This document shows positions 1-5,513 of a stretch of 11,446 nucleotides of DNA, one piece after another. The DNA lies in NCBI GenBank assembly GCA_902464375.1, contig CABQIM010000057.1, positions 1 through 11,446 on the forward strand, written 5' to 3'. The translations under genes and the position numbers were made by a program. The DNA is from an uncultured bacterium (GTDB lineage Bacteria > Cyanobacteriota > Vampirovibrionia > Gastranaerophilales > Gastranaerophilaceae). Within the stretch, counting starts at the first letter, position 1, and each line of letters begins with the position of its first letter. Below the pieces are notes generated by a model. That model was not told the origin of the DNA. It searched no databases and worked only from the letters and a program-made list of their open reading frames with translations.

Positions 1-137
1 AATGGCTCACCAAGGTTTGTTACCTGGTGTTACAAAAGCAAGCTGGTAATGCCGAAGGCATTTTCCCATTAGGCAAATGTTTGTTATGGGAGTATGCTTT
101 GTGTATGGCAGTGAGTATAATTGCTGGGCAAGTTTAG
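1..137 (+). other. Unresolved tail of an upstream gene or transcript
   Basis: Two plus-strand frames are open at the window edge. One ends at TAA 47-49 with the peptide MAHQGLLPGVTKASW; the other ends at TAG 135-137 after 44 codons. I recognise neither. The first is slightly favoured as a gene end, because its stop is immediately followed by a palindrome (48-62), the same arrangement seen after rplR in this window. Downstream, GCATTTTCCCAT (58-69) can pair imperfectly with ATGGGAGTATGC (about 87-98), so the stretch may be a structured 3' untranslated region. The upstream sequence is needed to decide. Confidence 0.35.
48..62. repeat. Palindrome AATGCC-GAA-GGCATT
   Basis: Perfect 6-bp inverted repeat around a GAA loop. 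The same design (6-bp arms, GAA loop) recurs at 3424-3438 with different arm sequence, which suggests a family of small REP-like palindromes placed just downstream of stop codons or between genes. Confidence 0.6.
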
Positions 138-182
138 GCGAGCTGTAACAATTATATGATAAATCTAAATATATAAATAACC

Positions 183-209
183 AAAAGACCGAGGGATGCG
201 GTCTTTTTT
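183..209 (+). terminator. Rho-independent terminator of the upstream unit
   Basis: AAAAGACCG (183-191) pairs with CGGTCTTTT (199-207) around a 7-base loop, followed by T to 209. The outer CC/GG bases (181-182, 210-211) extend the symmetry, and the A-run makes it potentially bidirectional. It separates whatever lies at 1-137 from the repeat region. Confidence 0.85.
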
Positions 210-222
210 GGTGTTTAATTTT

Positions 223-600
223 AAAAGACGATAAGATGATAAAGAAGATACTAAGTTACTAGGGCACTAAGGCACTAAGTTCGTATCGGGAATAAAAGAC
301 GATAGGTCGATAGGACGTTAAGACGATAAGTCCGAAACAGAAGTAATTCACGTCATTCTGAGCGATTAGCGAAAGAACTCAGTTCAGAAAGTAGCTAAGC
401 AGCTAGGAAGCGAAGTAGCTAAGCGAAACTGTCACTCCGGACTCCGATCCGGAGTCTGTTTTTGGGTAAGAGATTCTGAATAGCAAGAATATTAAGTATT
501 CGCTACCCGCTCATACAAATATTCTAAGCTTTCAGAATGACGACTGATGGCAGCTTCCCCGATACGAACTTAACGTCCTATCGTCCTATTGTCTTTTTTT
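223..600. repeat. Gene-free octamer-repeat mosaic with inverted arms
   Basis: No plausible gene lies between 210 and 818, and most of 223-600 is patterned. Octamers run at 227-242 (GACGATAA, GATGATAA), 250-281 (ACTAAGTT, ACTAGGGC, ACTAAGGC, ACTAAGTT), 298-329 (GACGATAG, GTCGATAG, GACGTTAA, GACGATAA) and 391-422 (GTAGCTAA, GCAGCTAG, GAAGCGAA, GTAGCTAA). The right end (569-597) carries reverse-complement copies of the GACGATAG type. Further inverted pairs are 279-292 with 555-569, 351-361 with 532-542, 383-389 with 474-480, and a tight hairpin GACTCCG-ATC-CGGAGTC at 440-456. The ends (AAAAGAC at 223, GTCTTTT near 591) give a MITE-like outline, but there is no clear target-site duplication and no transposase. 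Confidence 0.75.
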
Positions 601-683
601 AAGCAAATCACTTCGTTAAAATATATTACAAAAGATCTAAAAAATAATTATTTTTCGAATAGATTTATTAAGTTTTGTAAAAG

Positions 684-713
684 TTGTAAAATTGGCTGAA
701 ATCCTGTTATAAT
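684..713 (+). promoter_or_regulatory. Extended -10 promoter for the 819-1949 gene
   Basis: TTGTAA (684-689), an 18-base spacer, then TATAAT (708-713), preceded by TG one base upstream (705-706), i.e. an extended -10 element. Transcription should begin near 719-721, giving a leader of about 100 bases before the start codon at 819. Confidence 0.75.
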
Positions 714-743
714 CCCCTATATGATATGATATGATATGAGGGG
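714..743 (+). repeat. ATATG x4 tandem repeat framed by CCCCT/AGGGG
   Basis: Four copies of the pentamer ATATG (719-738) lie directly at the predicted transcription start of the 819 gene. CCCCT (714-718) and AGGGG (739-743) flank them and can pair, with the repeat forming the loop. The repeat contains ATG and TGA in overlapping frames, so translation from any of these ATGs ends almost at once, except the last (736), which could give a 10-codon peptide. Copy number could vary by slippage. Confidence 0.75.
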
Positions 744-818
744 AAATGTGTCTATTTTGAAAAAATAAACCGGCGCTTGTTTTTATATAAATAAGAGAGT
801 TAATGCAAGGAGAGCGCA

Positions 819-1949
819 ATGGTTCAAATTAATATTGGTACAGGTCAAGGTATTACTCAAGCGATTAGAGATAAAATTGGTGCTACCAATATTAAAAACT
901 CTGATTTGGGTACTTGGCAAAAAGTTGTTGCCGAGGTGAATAATGCTCAAGCTAAGGACAAGAGTGTATTTAAGTCTGGTGAAAATAATACTACAGATAC
1001 GACCAAATTGGATGACAGTAGTACTTATCACTCAAATTTCGTTGTTGATGAAGGGAATATCGAAATTGATGACGGGGTTTGGAGTAGAATAAAGGCGCTT
1101 TTGACAGGAAAAACAGAGACAAGTGTGCCTGCAAAAGAAACTAATCCTTCGAATGCTCCTACACAGCCGGAAAACAAAAACGAGACATCGAACGGACAAA
1201 CTTTAGTATCAAAAAACAATAATGCAGAAATTTTGAATAAAGAAACATTTCAAACTCCGAAAAAATATTTATCAGCCGGAGATTTGGAACAGTGCAAACA
1301 AATGCTACATTTAGAAGAATTGCCGGATGGAGTTTCTATTGCTAAAGAAAATGGTCAATTTTTGTATTTTAAAGATGGAAAACAAATATCTTTCCAAGAA
1401 GTAAAAAATCTGGCACAAAAAGCGCCTGCTCAGGAGGCAATAGTTGAACCGAAAATTTCAGAAAATTTAGAAGCCAAGAAATCAGTAGAAAACCAAAAAA
1501 ACGAGGCAAAAACTGTTGAAAATAACAAAGGTGATAGCCCTCTATATGATTATACTGATACTGCTGTTATGTCTGCTCTATATAATACGCCTGCCAATAA
1601 AGCATTATTAGGAGAGTATGTACAATATCTAGTATCTACTGATAATCCTGAAGCTTATTCTGAATGCGGGTATAATAAGGAACACATTGCTGGGGCTTTG
1701 AATGATATAGTTTTGTTAAAACCATCTCATGCAATTGTTTTGAATAATAATATTCGAATTGTGAAAAACAATGATAACTCAATAACAGTAATAGATAGCA
1801 ACAAAGATGTAAATTCTAATATTACATATAATGCGGATGGCACATATCGTTCTGGAAATGTTGAAGAGGATGGGGATTTTAATACTATTTCAAAATATGT
1901 TGACAGATATTTATTTTCGGAAATGGAAGATGGATTTACATTTGAATAA
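819..1949 (+). CDS. Orphan acidic protein of unknown function
   Basis: A 376-residue protein I do not recognise. The start at 819 is supported by AAGGAG (807-812). There is no signal peptide and no membrane segment, so it is probably cytoplasmic unless exported by another route. The N-terminal ~60 residues (INIGTGQGITQAIRDKI...) look folded. Residues ~105-150 and ~200-240 are low-complexity linkers rich in Asn, Lys, Glu, Thr and Pro. Between them, ~150-200 forms a small block with GQFLYFKDGKQISF, a beta-hairpin-like sequence. The C-terminal ~135 residues (from SPLYDYTDTA) look like a further folded domain ending in an acidic tail (SEMEDGFTFE). It is monocistronic, between a repeat mosaic and the rpsH promoter. 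A lineage-specific structural or effector protein is possible, but no function can be assigned. Confidence 0.8.
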   Translation: MVQINIGTGQGITQAIRDKIGATNIKNSDLGTWQKVVAEVNNAQAKDKSVFKSGENNTTDTTKLDDSSTYHSNFVVDEGNIEIDDGVWSRIKALLTGKTETSVPAKETNPSNAPTQPENKNETSNGQTLVSKNNNAEILNKETFQTPKKYLSAGDLEQCKQMLHLEELPDGVSIAKENGQFLYFKDGKQISFQEVKNLAQKAPAQEAIVEPKISENLEAKKSVENQKNEAKTVENNKGDSPLYDYTDTAVMSALYNTPANKALLGEYVQYLVSTDNPEAYSECGYNKEHIAGALNDIVLLKPSHAIVLNNNIRIVKNNDNSITVIDSNKDVNSNITYNADGTYRSGNVEEDGDFNTISKYVDRYLFSEMEDGFTFE

Positions 1950-2001
1950 GTTTAATTTTTATAAACCCATATTAAATTGTTAATTTTTCGTAATTTCTAT
2001 C

Positions 2002-2030
2002 TTGCAAATGAGTTGGTTTTATGCTAATAT
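2002..2030 (+). promoter_or_regulatory. Promoter of the rpsH-rplF-rplR unit
   Basis: TTGCAA (2002-2007), a 17-base spacer, and TAATAT (2025-2030) with TG one base before it (extended -10). Predicted start near 2036. It places a dedicated promoter directly in front of rpsH, which in most bacteria is internal to the spc operon and has no promoter of its own. Confidence 0.7.
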
Positions 2031-2035
2031 CACTT

Positions 2036-2151
2036 TGTCAGACTGTCGAAAGACGTTCATAAACAATTGAGCAAAATTAATTCGATAAGTGACGAGTAGA
2101 ATGGATACTGCTGAATAGTCAGTAAGTCCGCAAGAGTAAAGGAATAAAATT
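2036..2151 (+). promoter_or_regulatory. Structured 5' leader of rpsH, candidate autoregulatory site
   Basis: About 115 untranslated bases. Visible structure: a GTC-GAAA-GAC mini-hairpin near 2047-2056, and a bulged stem GGA TACTG (2103-2110) pairing with CAGTA ag TCC (2120-2129), closed by a 9-base loop. The ribosome binding site AAAGGA is at 2138-2143. S8 is the known translational repressor of the spc operon in E. coli, binding a bulged helix that mimics 16S rRNA helix 21. A bulged helix just before rpsH is therefore suggestive, but I cannot show that its core matches the S8 consensus. Confidence 0.4.
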
Positions 2152-2550
2152 ATGTCAATGACAGATCCTATAGCAGATATGCTAACTAGAATCAGAAATG
2201 CTATGATGGCTTCTCACGCAAACGTAACTATGCCAGCTTCTAAATTGAAAGAACAATTAGCTAAATTGTTAAAAGAAGAAGGTTATATTTCTGATTACAT
2301 CGTAAAAGCTGAAGGTAAATTCAATGTTCTTGAAATTACATTGAAATACGATGCTAAAAACAAACCTGTTATCACTAAATTAGAAAGAATTTCTAAACCA
2401 GGTTTGAGAAACTATAGCAAAGCTAAAGACCTTCCAAAAGTTTTGGGTGGTATGGGAATCGCAGTTGTTTCTACAAGCAAAGGTCTTTTAACAGACAGAA
2501 AAGCTCGTAAAGAAAACATCGGTGGCGAAGTTCTTTGCTACGTTTACTAG
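2152..2550 (+). CDS. rpsH: 30S ribosomal protein uS8
   Basis: Binds helix 21 of 16S rRNA in the central domain during 30S assembly; family-typical length (132 residues). The N-terminus MTDPIADMLTRIRNA and the C-terminal block GIAVVSTSKGLLTDRKAR...GGEVLCYVY are hallmark S8 segments, so the gene is intact. AAAGGA at 2138-2143 favours the first ATG (2152) over the ATG two codons later (2158). It is normally inside the order rplE-rpsN-rpsH-rplF-rplR-rpsE; here it is first, behind its own promoter. As the classical autoregulator of the operon it may control this shortened unit. Confidence 0.98.
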   Translation: MSMTDPIADMLTRIRNAMMASHANVTMPASKLKEQLAKLLKEEGYISDYIVKAEGKFNVLEITLKYDAKNKPVITKLERISKPGLRNYSKAKDLPKVLGGMGIAVVSTSKGLLTDRKARKENIGGEVLCYVY

Positions 2551-2551
2551 G

Positions 2552-2600
2552 AAGTAAAACCGCTCCATTCGTAATTTCGGAGGCGGAATGTTTTTTACTT
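2552..2600 (+). terminator. Hairpin with T-run between rpsH and rplF (attenuator-like)
   Basis: AAGTAAAA (2552-2559) pairs with TTTTACTT (2593-2600), and inside it CCGC and TCC (2560-2566) pair with GGA and GCGG (2579-2586) around a bulged G. A T-run (2591-2596) lies in the 3' arm. It begins one base after the rpsH stop. It could be a partial terminator, a processing site, or an mRNA-stabilising hairpin that tunes rplF relative to rpsH. Confidence 0.55.
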
Positions 2601-2673
2601 TCACAAAATCTAAACATAATTGGTAGAAAAGTTTAGAAAAAGTACATAATATACCAAAAGGAGAAAATTAAAA

Positions 2674-3213
2674 ATGTCACGTATTGGTAAAAAACCTATT
2701 GAAATTCCTAACGGAGTTGAAGTAAAAATAGAAGATCACCAAGTTACAGTAAAAGGACCTAACGGAACTGAAGTTGTTAAAGTTAGACCTGAAATCGCTA
2801 TAAAAATGGAAGATAATCACATTGTATTGTCAAAAGTTGGCGAAACAAGAGAAACAGACGCATTATTCGGTTTGTTCAGAACTTTGATTGCTAATGCAGT
2901 ACATGGTGTAACTCATTTATTTGAAAAGAAATTGGAAATTCAAGGTGTTGGTTACAGAGCTAGTATGGAAGGTAAAAACCTTAACTTGGCTTTGGGTTAT
3001 TCTCACCCAGTAATTGTTGAACCGCCAGAAGGTATTACAATTACAGTTGAAGCTAACACAAAGATTTCTGTAAAAGGTGCTAACAAACAAACAGTTGGCG
3101 ATGTTGCAGCTTTCATTAGATCAAAAAGACCTCCTGAAGTTTACAAAGGAAAAGGTGTTAGATACGAAGGCGAACACATCAGACGTAAAGCTGGTAAAGC
3201 TGGTAAAAAGTAA
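2674..3213 (+). CDS. rplF: 50S ribosomal protein uL6
   Basis: Large-subunit protein that binds 23S rRNA near the sarcin-ricin loop and the factor-binding site. 179 residues, the usual L6 length, with two repeated alpha/beta domains. The N-terminus MSRIGKKPIEIPNGVEV is diagnostic, and GVGYRASMEGKNLNLALGYSHPV and the C-terminal RSKRPPEVYKGKGVRY block are the conserved L6 signatures. A strong AAAGGAG precedes the ATG at 2674. The 123-base gap to rpsH is large for a ribosomal operon. A weak promoter-like TTGGTA/TACATA pair near 2630-2658 might provide extra transcription, but this is uncertain. Confidence 0.98.
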   Translation: MSRIGKKPIEIPNGVEVKIEDHQVTVKGPNGTEVVKVRPEIAIKMEDNHIVLSKVGETRETDALFGLFRTLIANAVHGVTHLFEKKLEIQGVGYRASMEGKNLNLALGYSHPVIVEPPEGITITVEANTKISVKGANKQTVGDVAAFIRSKRPPEVYKGKGVRYEGEHIRRKAGKAGKK

Positions 3214-3507
3214 GATAAATGTAGGCGACTTTAGGGAGCTGTACATATATCTTATCCCGAACTTGATTCGGGAGCTTATGAAAATTATATTCTTGCCAAA
3301 AGTTTTTTATGGAAACATTTGAAACTTTATGTCCAACCCTTGTGGGAGGGCAGAAATCTATGATTTCGAGGTGGGGTATAAGATAGATAGTCCTTACTAT
3401 CCTTGGCTCAAATGAAGCGAAGGCGTCACGAAGTGACGGGTGAGGTGGTTTATAATTTACATGCGGAGGGTTTAAAGCCCGTTAAAGCAGTAAGAAAGGA
3501 AAATAAA
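3214..3507. repeat. Palindrome cluster between rplF and rplR
   Basis: The 294-base spacer is a series of hairpins: TCCCGAA-CTTGA-TTCGGGA (3255-3273), GAAATC-TAT-GATTTC (3353-3367), GATAGT-CCTT-ACTATC (3386-3401) and CGTCAC-GAA-GTGACG (3424-3438). Several have very short loops. The plus strand stays open from 3403 into rplR, so it reads as a spurious N-terminal extension (MKRRRHEVTGEV...) of L18. 3229-3250 also shares a motif with 132-157. No gene is visible; this looks like an accumulation of intergenic palindromic elements inside a transcribed operon. Confidence 0.75.
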
Positions 3508-3876
3508 ATGATTAAACAAGAAATTAGAAAACCAAAAGTACAAAAAAGACATAAGTCAATCAGGGTTAAATTGGCAGGTACTGCTGAATTTCCTAGATTA
3601 GCAGTATATAGAAGTACAAAACACATCTATGCTCAATTGATTGATGATGATAATCATGTAACTTTGGCATCAGCATCTTCTAACGACAAAGAATTAAAAG
3701 AAAAATTGGCTCACGGTGGAAACATCGAAGCTGCAAAACTTGTTGGCGAAGAAATTGCTAAAAAAGCAAAAGTTAAAGGTATTGAATGCGTAGTATTTGA
3801 CCGTGGAGGTTTCTTATATCATGGTCGTGTTGCAGCATTGGCTGATGCAGCTAGAGAAGCAGGCTTAATGTTTTAG
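3508..3876 (+). CDS. rplR: 50S ribosomal protein uL18
   Basis: Binds 5S rRNA and, with uL5, helps form the central protuberance of the 50S subunit. From ATG 3508 the protein is 122 residues, the normal L18 length. AAAGGA stands about 7 bases upstream. Conserved features include KRHKSIRVKLAGTAEFPRLAVYRSTKHIYAQLIDD and the C-terminal DRGGFLYHGRVAALADAAREAGL. An upstream in-frame ATG at 3403 would add 35 residues translated from palindromic repeat DNA; that extension has no ribosomal-protein similarity and no good ribosome binding site, so it is rejected. rpsE, which normally follows, is absent. Confidence 0.96.
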   Translation: MIKQEIRKPKVQKRHKSIRVKLAGTAEFPRLAVYRSTKHIYAQLIDDDNHVTLASASSNDKELKEKLAHGGNIEAAKLVGEEIAKKAKVKGIECVVFDRGGFLYHGRVAALADAAREAGLMF

Positions 3877-3975
3877 GAGCGTAGCCGCTCCACCCGCCAA
3901 ATAAGTTTTGGAAAGAGTGGAAAGGCAAACGACTTCGTAAGAGCGTAGCCGCTCCATCCACCAATCAGGTTTTGG
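3877..3975. repeat. Direct repeat of a 35-bp hairpin unit, 64-bp period
   Basis: Copies at 3877-3911 and 3941-3975 start with identical GAGCGTAGCCGCTCCA and end in GTTTTGG; by eye about 30 of 35 bases agree. Each begins with an inverted repeat (GAGCG-TAGC-CGCTC). In the second copy a further stem CCACCAA (3958-3964)/TTGGTGG (3972-3978) forms. The first copy abuts the rplR stop codon. CCGCTCCA also occurs in the rpsH-rplF hairpin (2560-2567). Confidence 0.7.
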
Positions 3976-3994
3976 TGGAATGTACAAAAAATTA

Positions 3995-4024
3995 AAAAGA
4001 ACCGTCAGAAATGGCGGTTCTTTT
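3995..4024. terminator. Bidirectional terminator ending rplR and the pilin gene
   Basis: AAAAGAACCGTC (3995-4006) pairs with GGCGGTTCTTTT (4013-4024) over 12 bp (one G-U) with loop AGAAAT. A-run and T-run on opposite sides let it work on both strands: it closes the ribosomal unit on the plus strand and could stop the convergent pilin transcript on the minus strand. Confidence 0.88.
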
Positions 4025-4141
4025 AGTATATAGCCCCTTCCCTTTTGTTCGGTACAGTCTTACAAGGGAGGAAAATAGCTTCTTTCCATAAGTAAAGGGC
4101 TATGGAGTTCAGGGTATCCCACCCTCTACTCACTTCCATTT

Positions 4142-4978
4142 TTATTTATTTGATTTCTCTTTACAAGAATGTTTTCCAGTCCAACTTAAATCATCGCAAT
4201 GCAAATAATCTTGATTTTCGTTATACAAAACCCACGCAGCGCAAGAATACATACCATCACCAGAAAAACCTGGAAATGGAACATCTATTTTTCTGTTGCA
4301 TGCTTGTTCAAAAGTCAAAATATCCCCTTTAAATCCCGAAGGCACAAGTTTATCTTTTGCTACATATATACTAAATTGATCATATCCACCACTGTTAGGT
4401 CTTTTTTGTCCATTCAAATCAACATATAATTTTCCACACACATTTTTAAGGTCTCCAAAAACCATAGCACAATTTCCCTCATAAATCCTAAAAACAACAA
4501 TTGTTCCATCATTTAAAATTATAGCTTTAGCTTGTGAAGGTGCTCCTACAATTTCCAGAAGATTATTTTTTCCAGCATTATCTTGCATACCACAAACTTT
4601 TCTTGCTTGTGTTCCATCCATATTAGTACAATCTTGTGACAATTTAAGATGTTTTTTAAAGTTGTTCGCCATAATCAAATGAGAATTTTCTTCATACATG
4701 TCACCCATTCCCCATTCATCAGGTGTTCCATTTTCTTGAATAGCAGAAACAAAGGCTTGGGATAAAGCAGAGTAAACCTTCTTTAATTGTGAAACTCGTT
4801 GTTTTTCCTGATAATTTGCAATCAAGCTTGGCATTGTCATTGCTGCAACTACGCCTATTATTCCTAATGTGATTAATACTTCTGCTAAAGTAAATGCAAA
4901 TTTTTTATTGTTGCCACAAGTGGTTATATGTGTAGCACCTTTTGCCAAAGTGAACGCAATTTTTTTATTTTGCTTCAT
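4142..4978 (-). CDS. Prepilin/pseudopilin with duplicated N-terminal leader
   Basis: Type IV pilin-like protein (278 residues) with the class III signal FAFTLAEVLITLGIIGVVAA: cleavage by prepilin peptidase is expected before Phe29, with Glu at +5, followed by the ~20-residue hydrophobic helix that anchors the pilin in the inner membrane and the filament core. The rest is a globular domain with several Cys (possible disulfides) and a Gly/Ser-rich, Trp-containing end. The start is ATG 4978, because GGAGGT (4983-4988) lies four bases upstream; a TTG at 4990 would begin inside that site. Oddity: residues 5-13 (KKIAFTLAK) imitate the real signal (residues 25-33, KKFAFTLAE) exactly 20 residues earlier, from a 60-bp offset duplication. 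The first copy has Lys, not Glu, at +5, so it should not be processed; the leader is thus 28 residues, long for this family. No pilus assembly genes are adjacent. Confidence 0.9.
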   Translation of the reverse strand: MKQNKKIAFTLAKGATHITTCGNNKKFAFTLAEVLITLGIIGVVAAMTMPSLIANYQEKQRVSQLKKVYSALSQAFVSAIQENGTPDEWGMGDMYEENSHLIMANNFKKHLKLSQDCTNMDGTQARKVCGMQDNAGKNNLLEIVGAPSQAKAIILNDGTIVVFRIYEGNCAMVFGDLKNVCGKLYVDLNGQKRPNSGGYDQFSIYVAKDKLVPSGFKGDILTFEQACNRKIDVPFPGFSGDGMYSCAAWVLYNENQDYLHCDDLSWTGKHSCKEKSNK

Positions 4979-4992
4979 TAATACCTCCAATT

Positions 4993-5040
4993 TATTGCAA
5001 ATTATATATTATATTGTCACATATATTGCAAGTATTGTCA
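4993..5040. promoter_or_regulatory. Four TATTG boxes between the divergent pilin and XRE genes
   Basis: TATTGCAA (4993-5000 and 5024-5031) alternates with TATTGTCA (5012-5019 and 5033-5040). The two TATTGTCA copies are 21 bp apart, two helical turns, and overlap the pilin promoter elements. They are candidate operator boxes for the XRE regulator encoded 87 bp away, though TATTG words are common in AT-rich DNA. Confidence 0.4.
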
Positions 5041-5041
5041 A
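5013..5041 (-). promoter_or_regulatory. Candidate promoter of the pilin gene
   Basis: On the minus strand a perfect TTGACA (5036-5041) is followed 17 bases later by GACAAT (5013-5018), with TG one base upstream. A better -10 match, TATAAT (5008-5013), would need a 22-base spacer, so the -10 is uncertain. Confidence 0.45.
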
Positions 5042-5126
5042 TATATTAGAGAGTTTAGACAAAATTAGCAATATTTTAGTATTCTGAATTTTCTCATTAA
5101 ATATAAAATAAAATTAGGGTGAGAAT

Positions 5127-5438
5127 ATGAATACAAAAGAACTTTTGGGATTAAGAGTTAAGGAATTTAGAAAACAAAAGAAATTAACGCAAGAAAAGCT
5201 TGCTGAAACTATAGGTGTTGATAACGGTTATATTAGCAAACTTGAAGTTGGGCAAAATTTTCCATCAATAACTACTCTTGAAAAAATTGCGGATGTTTTA
5301 GATGTAGAATTGTATGAATTATTCAGATATACAAATTATAAATCAAAAAATTTTAAAGAAGAAATAAATATGATTTATGATAAATTAAATAAAGATAAGC
5401 AATTTACCCTATATCAAGTTGCAAAAGCAATGGAATAA
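5127..5438 (+). CDS. XRE-family HTH transcriptional regulator
   Basis: A 103-residue DNA-binding protein. The Cro/C1-type helix-turn-helix spans about residues 6-66: LRVKEFRKQKKLTQEKLAE, then the turn and recognition helix around IGVDNGYISKLEVGQNFPS, then the stabilising helices TTLEKIADVLDVELYELF. The ~35-residue tail (KEEINMIYDKLNKDKQF...) is helical and may mediate dimerisation. The start is supported by AGGGTGAG seven or so bases upstream of ATG 5127. It is divergent from the pilin gene with a shared 148-bp region; controlling that promoter, itself, or both is the simplest guess. It resembles SinR-like and restriction-modification controller proteins in size, but no restriction genes are nearby. 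Confidence 0.93.
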   Translation: MNTKELLGLRVKEFRKQKKLTQEKLAETIGVDNGYISKLEVGQNFPSITTLEKIADVLDVELYELFRYTNYKSKNFKEEINMIYDKLNKDKQFTLYQVAKAME

Positions 5439-5513
5439 CAAAATTACAAAATCATTAATAAAATCGAGGTTTAGTATTTTTTATATTATCATATGATTAG
5501 GAGATAATATAAA

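Noticed and set aside
223..600. CRISPR array
   Set aside because: Units are 8 bp, directly adjacent and degenerate, without spacers; no cas genes are nearby.
3077..3322. Small plus-strand reading frame overlapping the end of rplF
   Set aside because: It is an out-of-frame shadow of rplF running into palindromic spacer DNA, without a ribosome binding site.
3403..3507. N-terminal extension of L18 from an upstream ATG
   Set aside because: It translates palindromic repeat DNA, has no L18 similarity or good ribosome binding site, and ATG 3508 gives the normal length with a good site.
4979..4990. TTG start for the pilin gene
   Set aside because: It would start within the GGAGGT ribosome binding site that serves ATG 4978.
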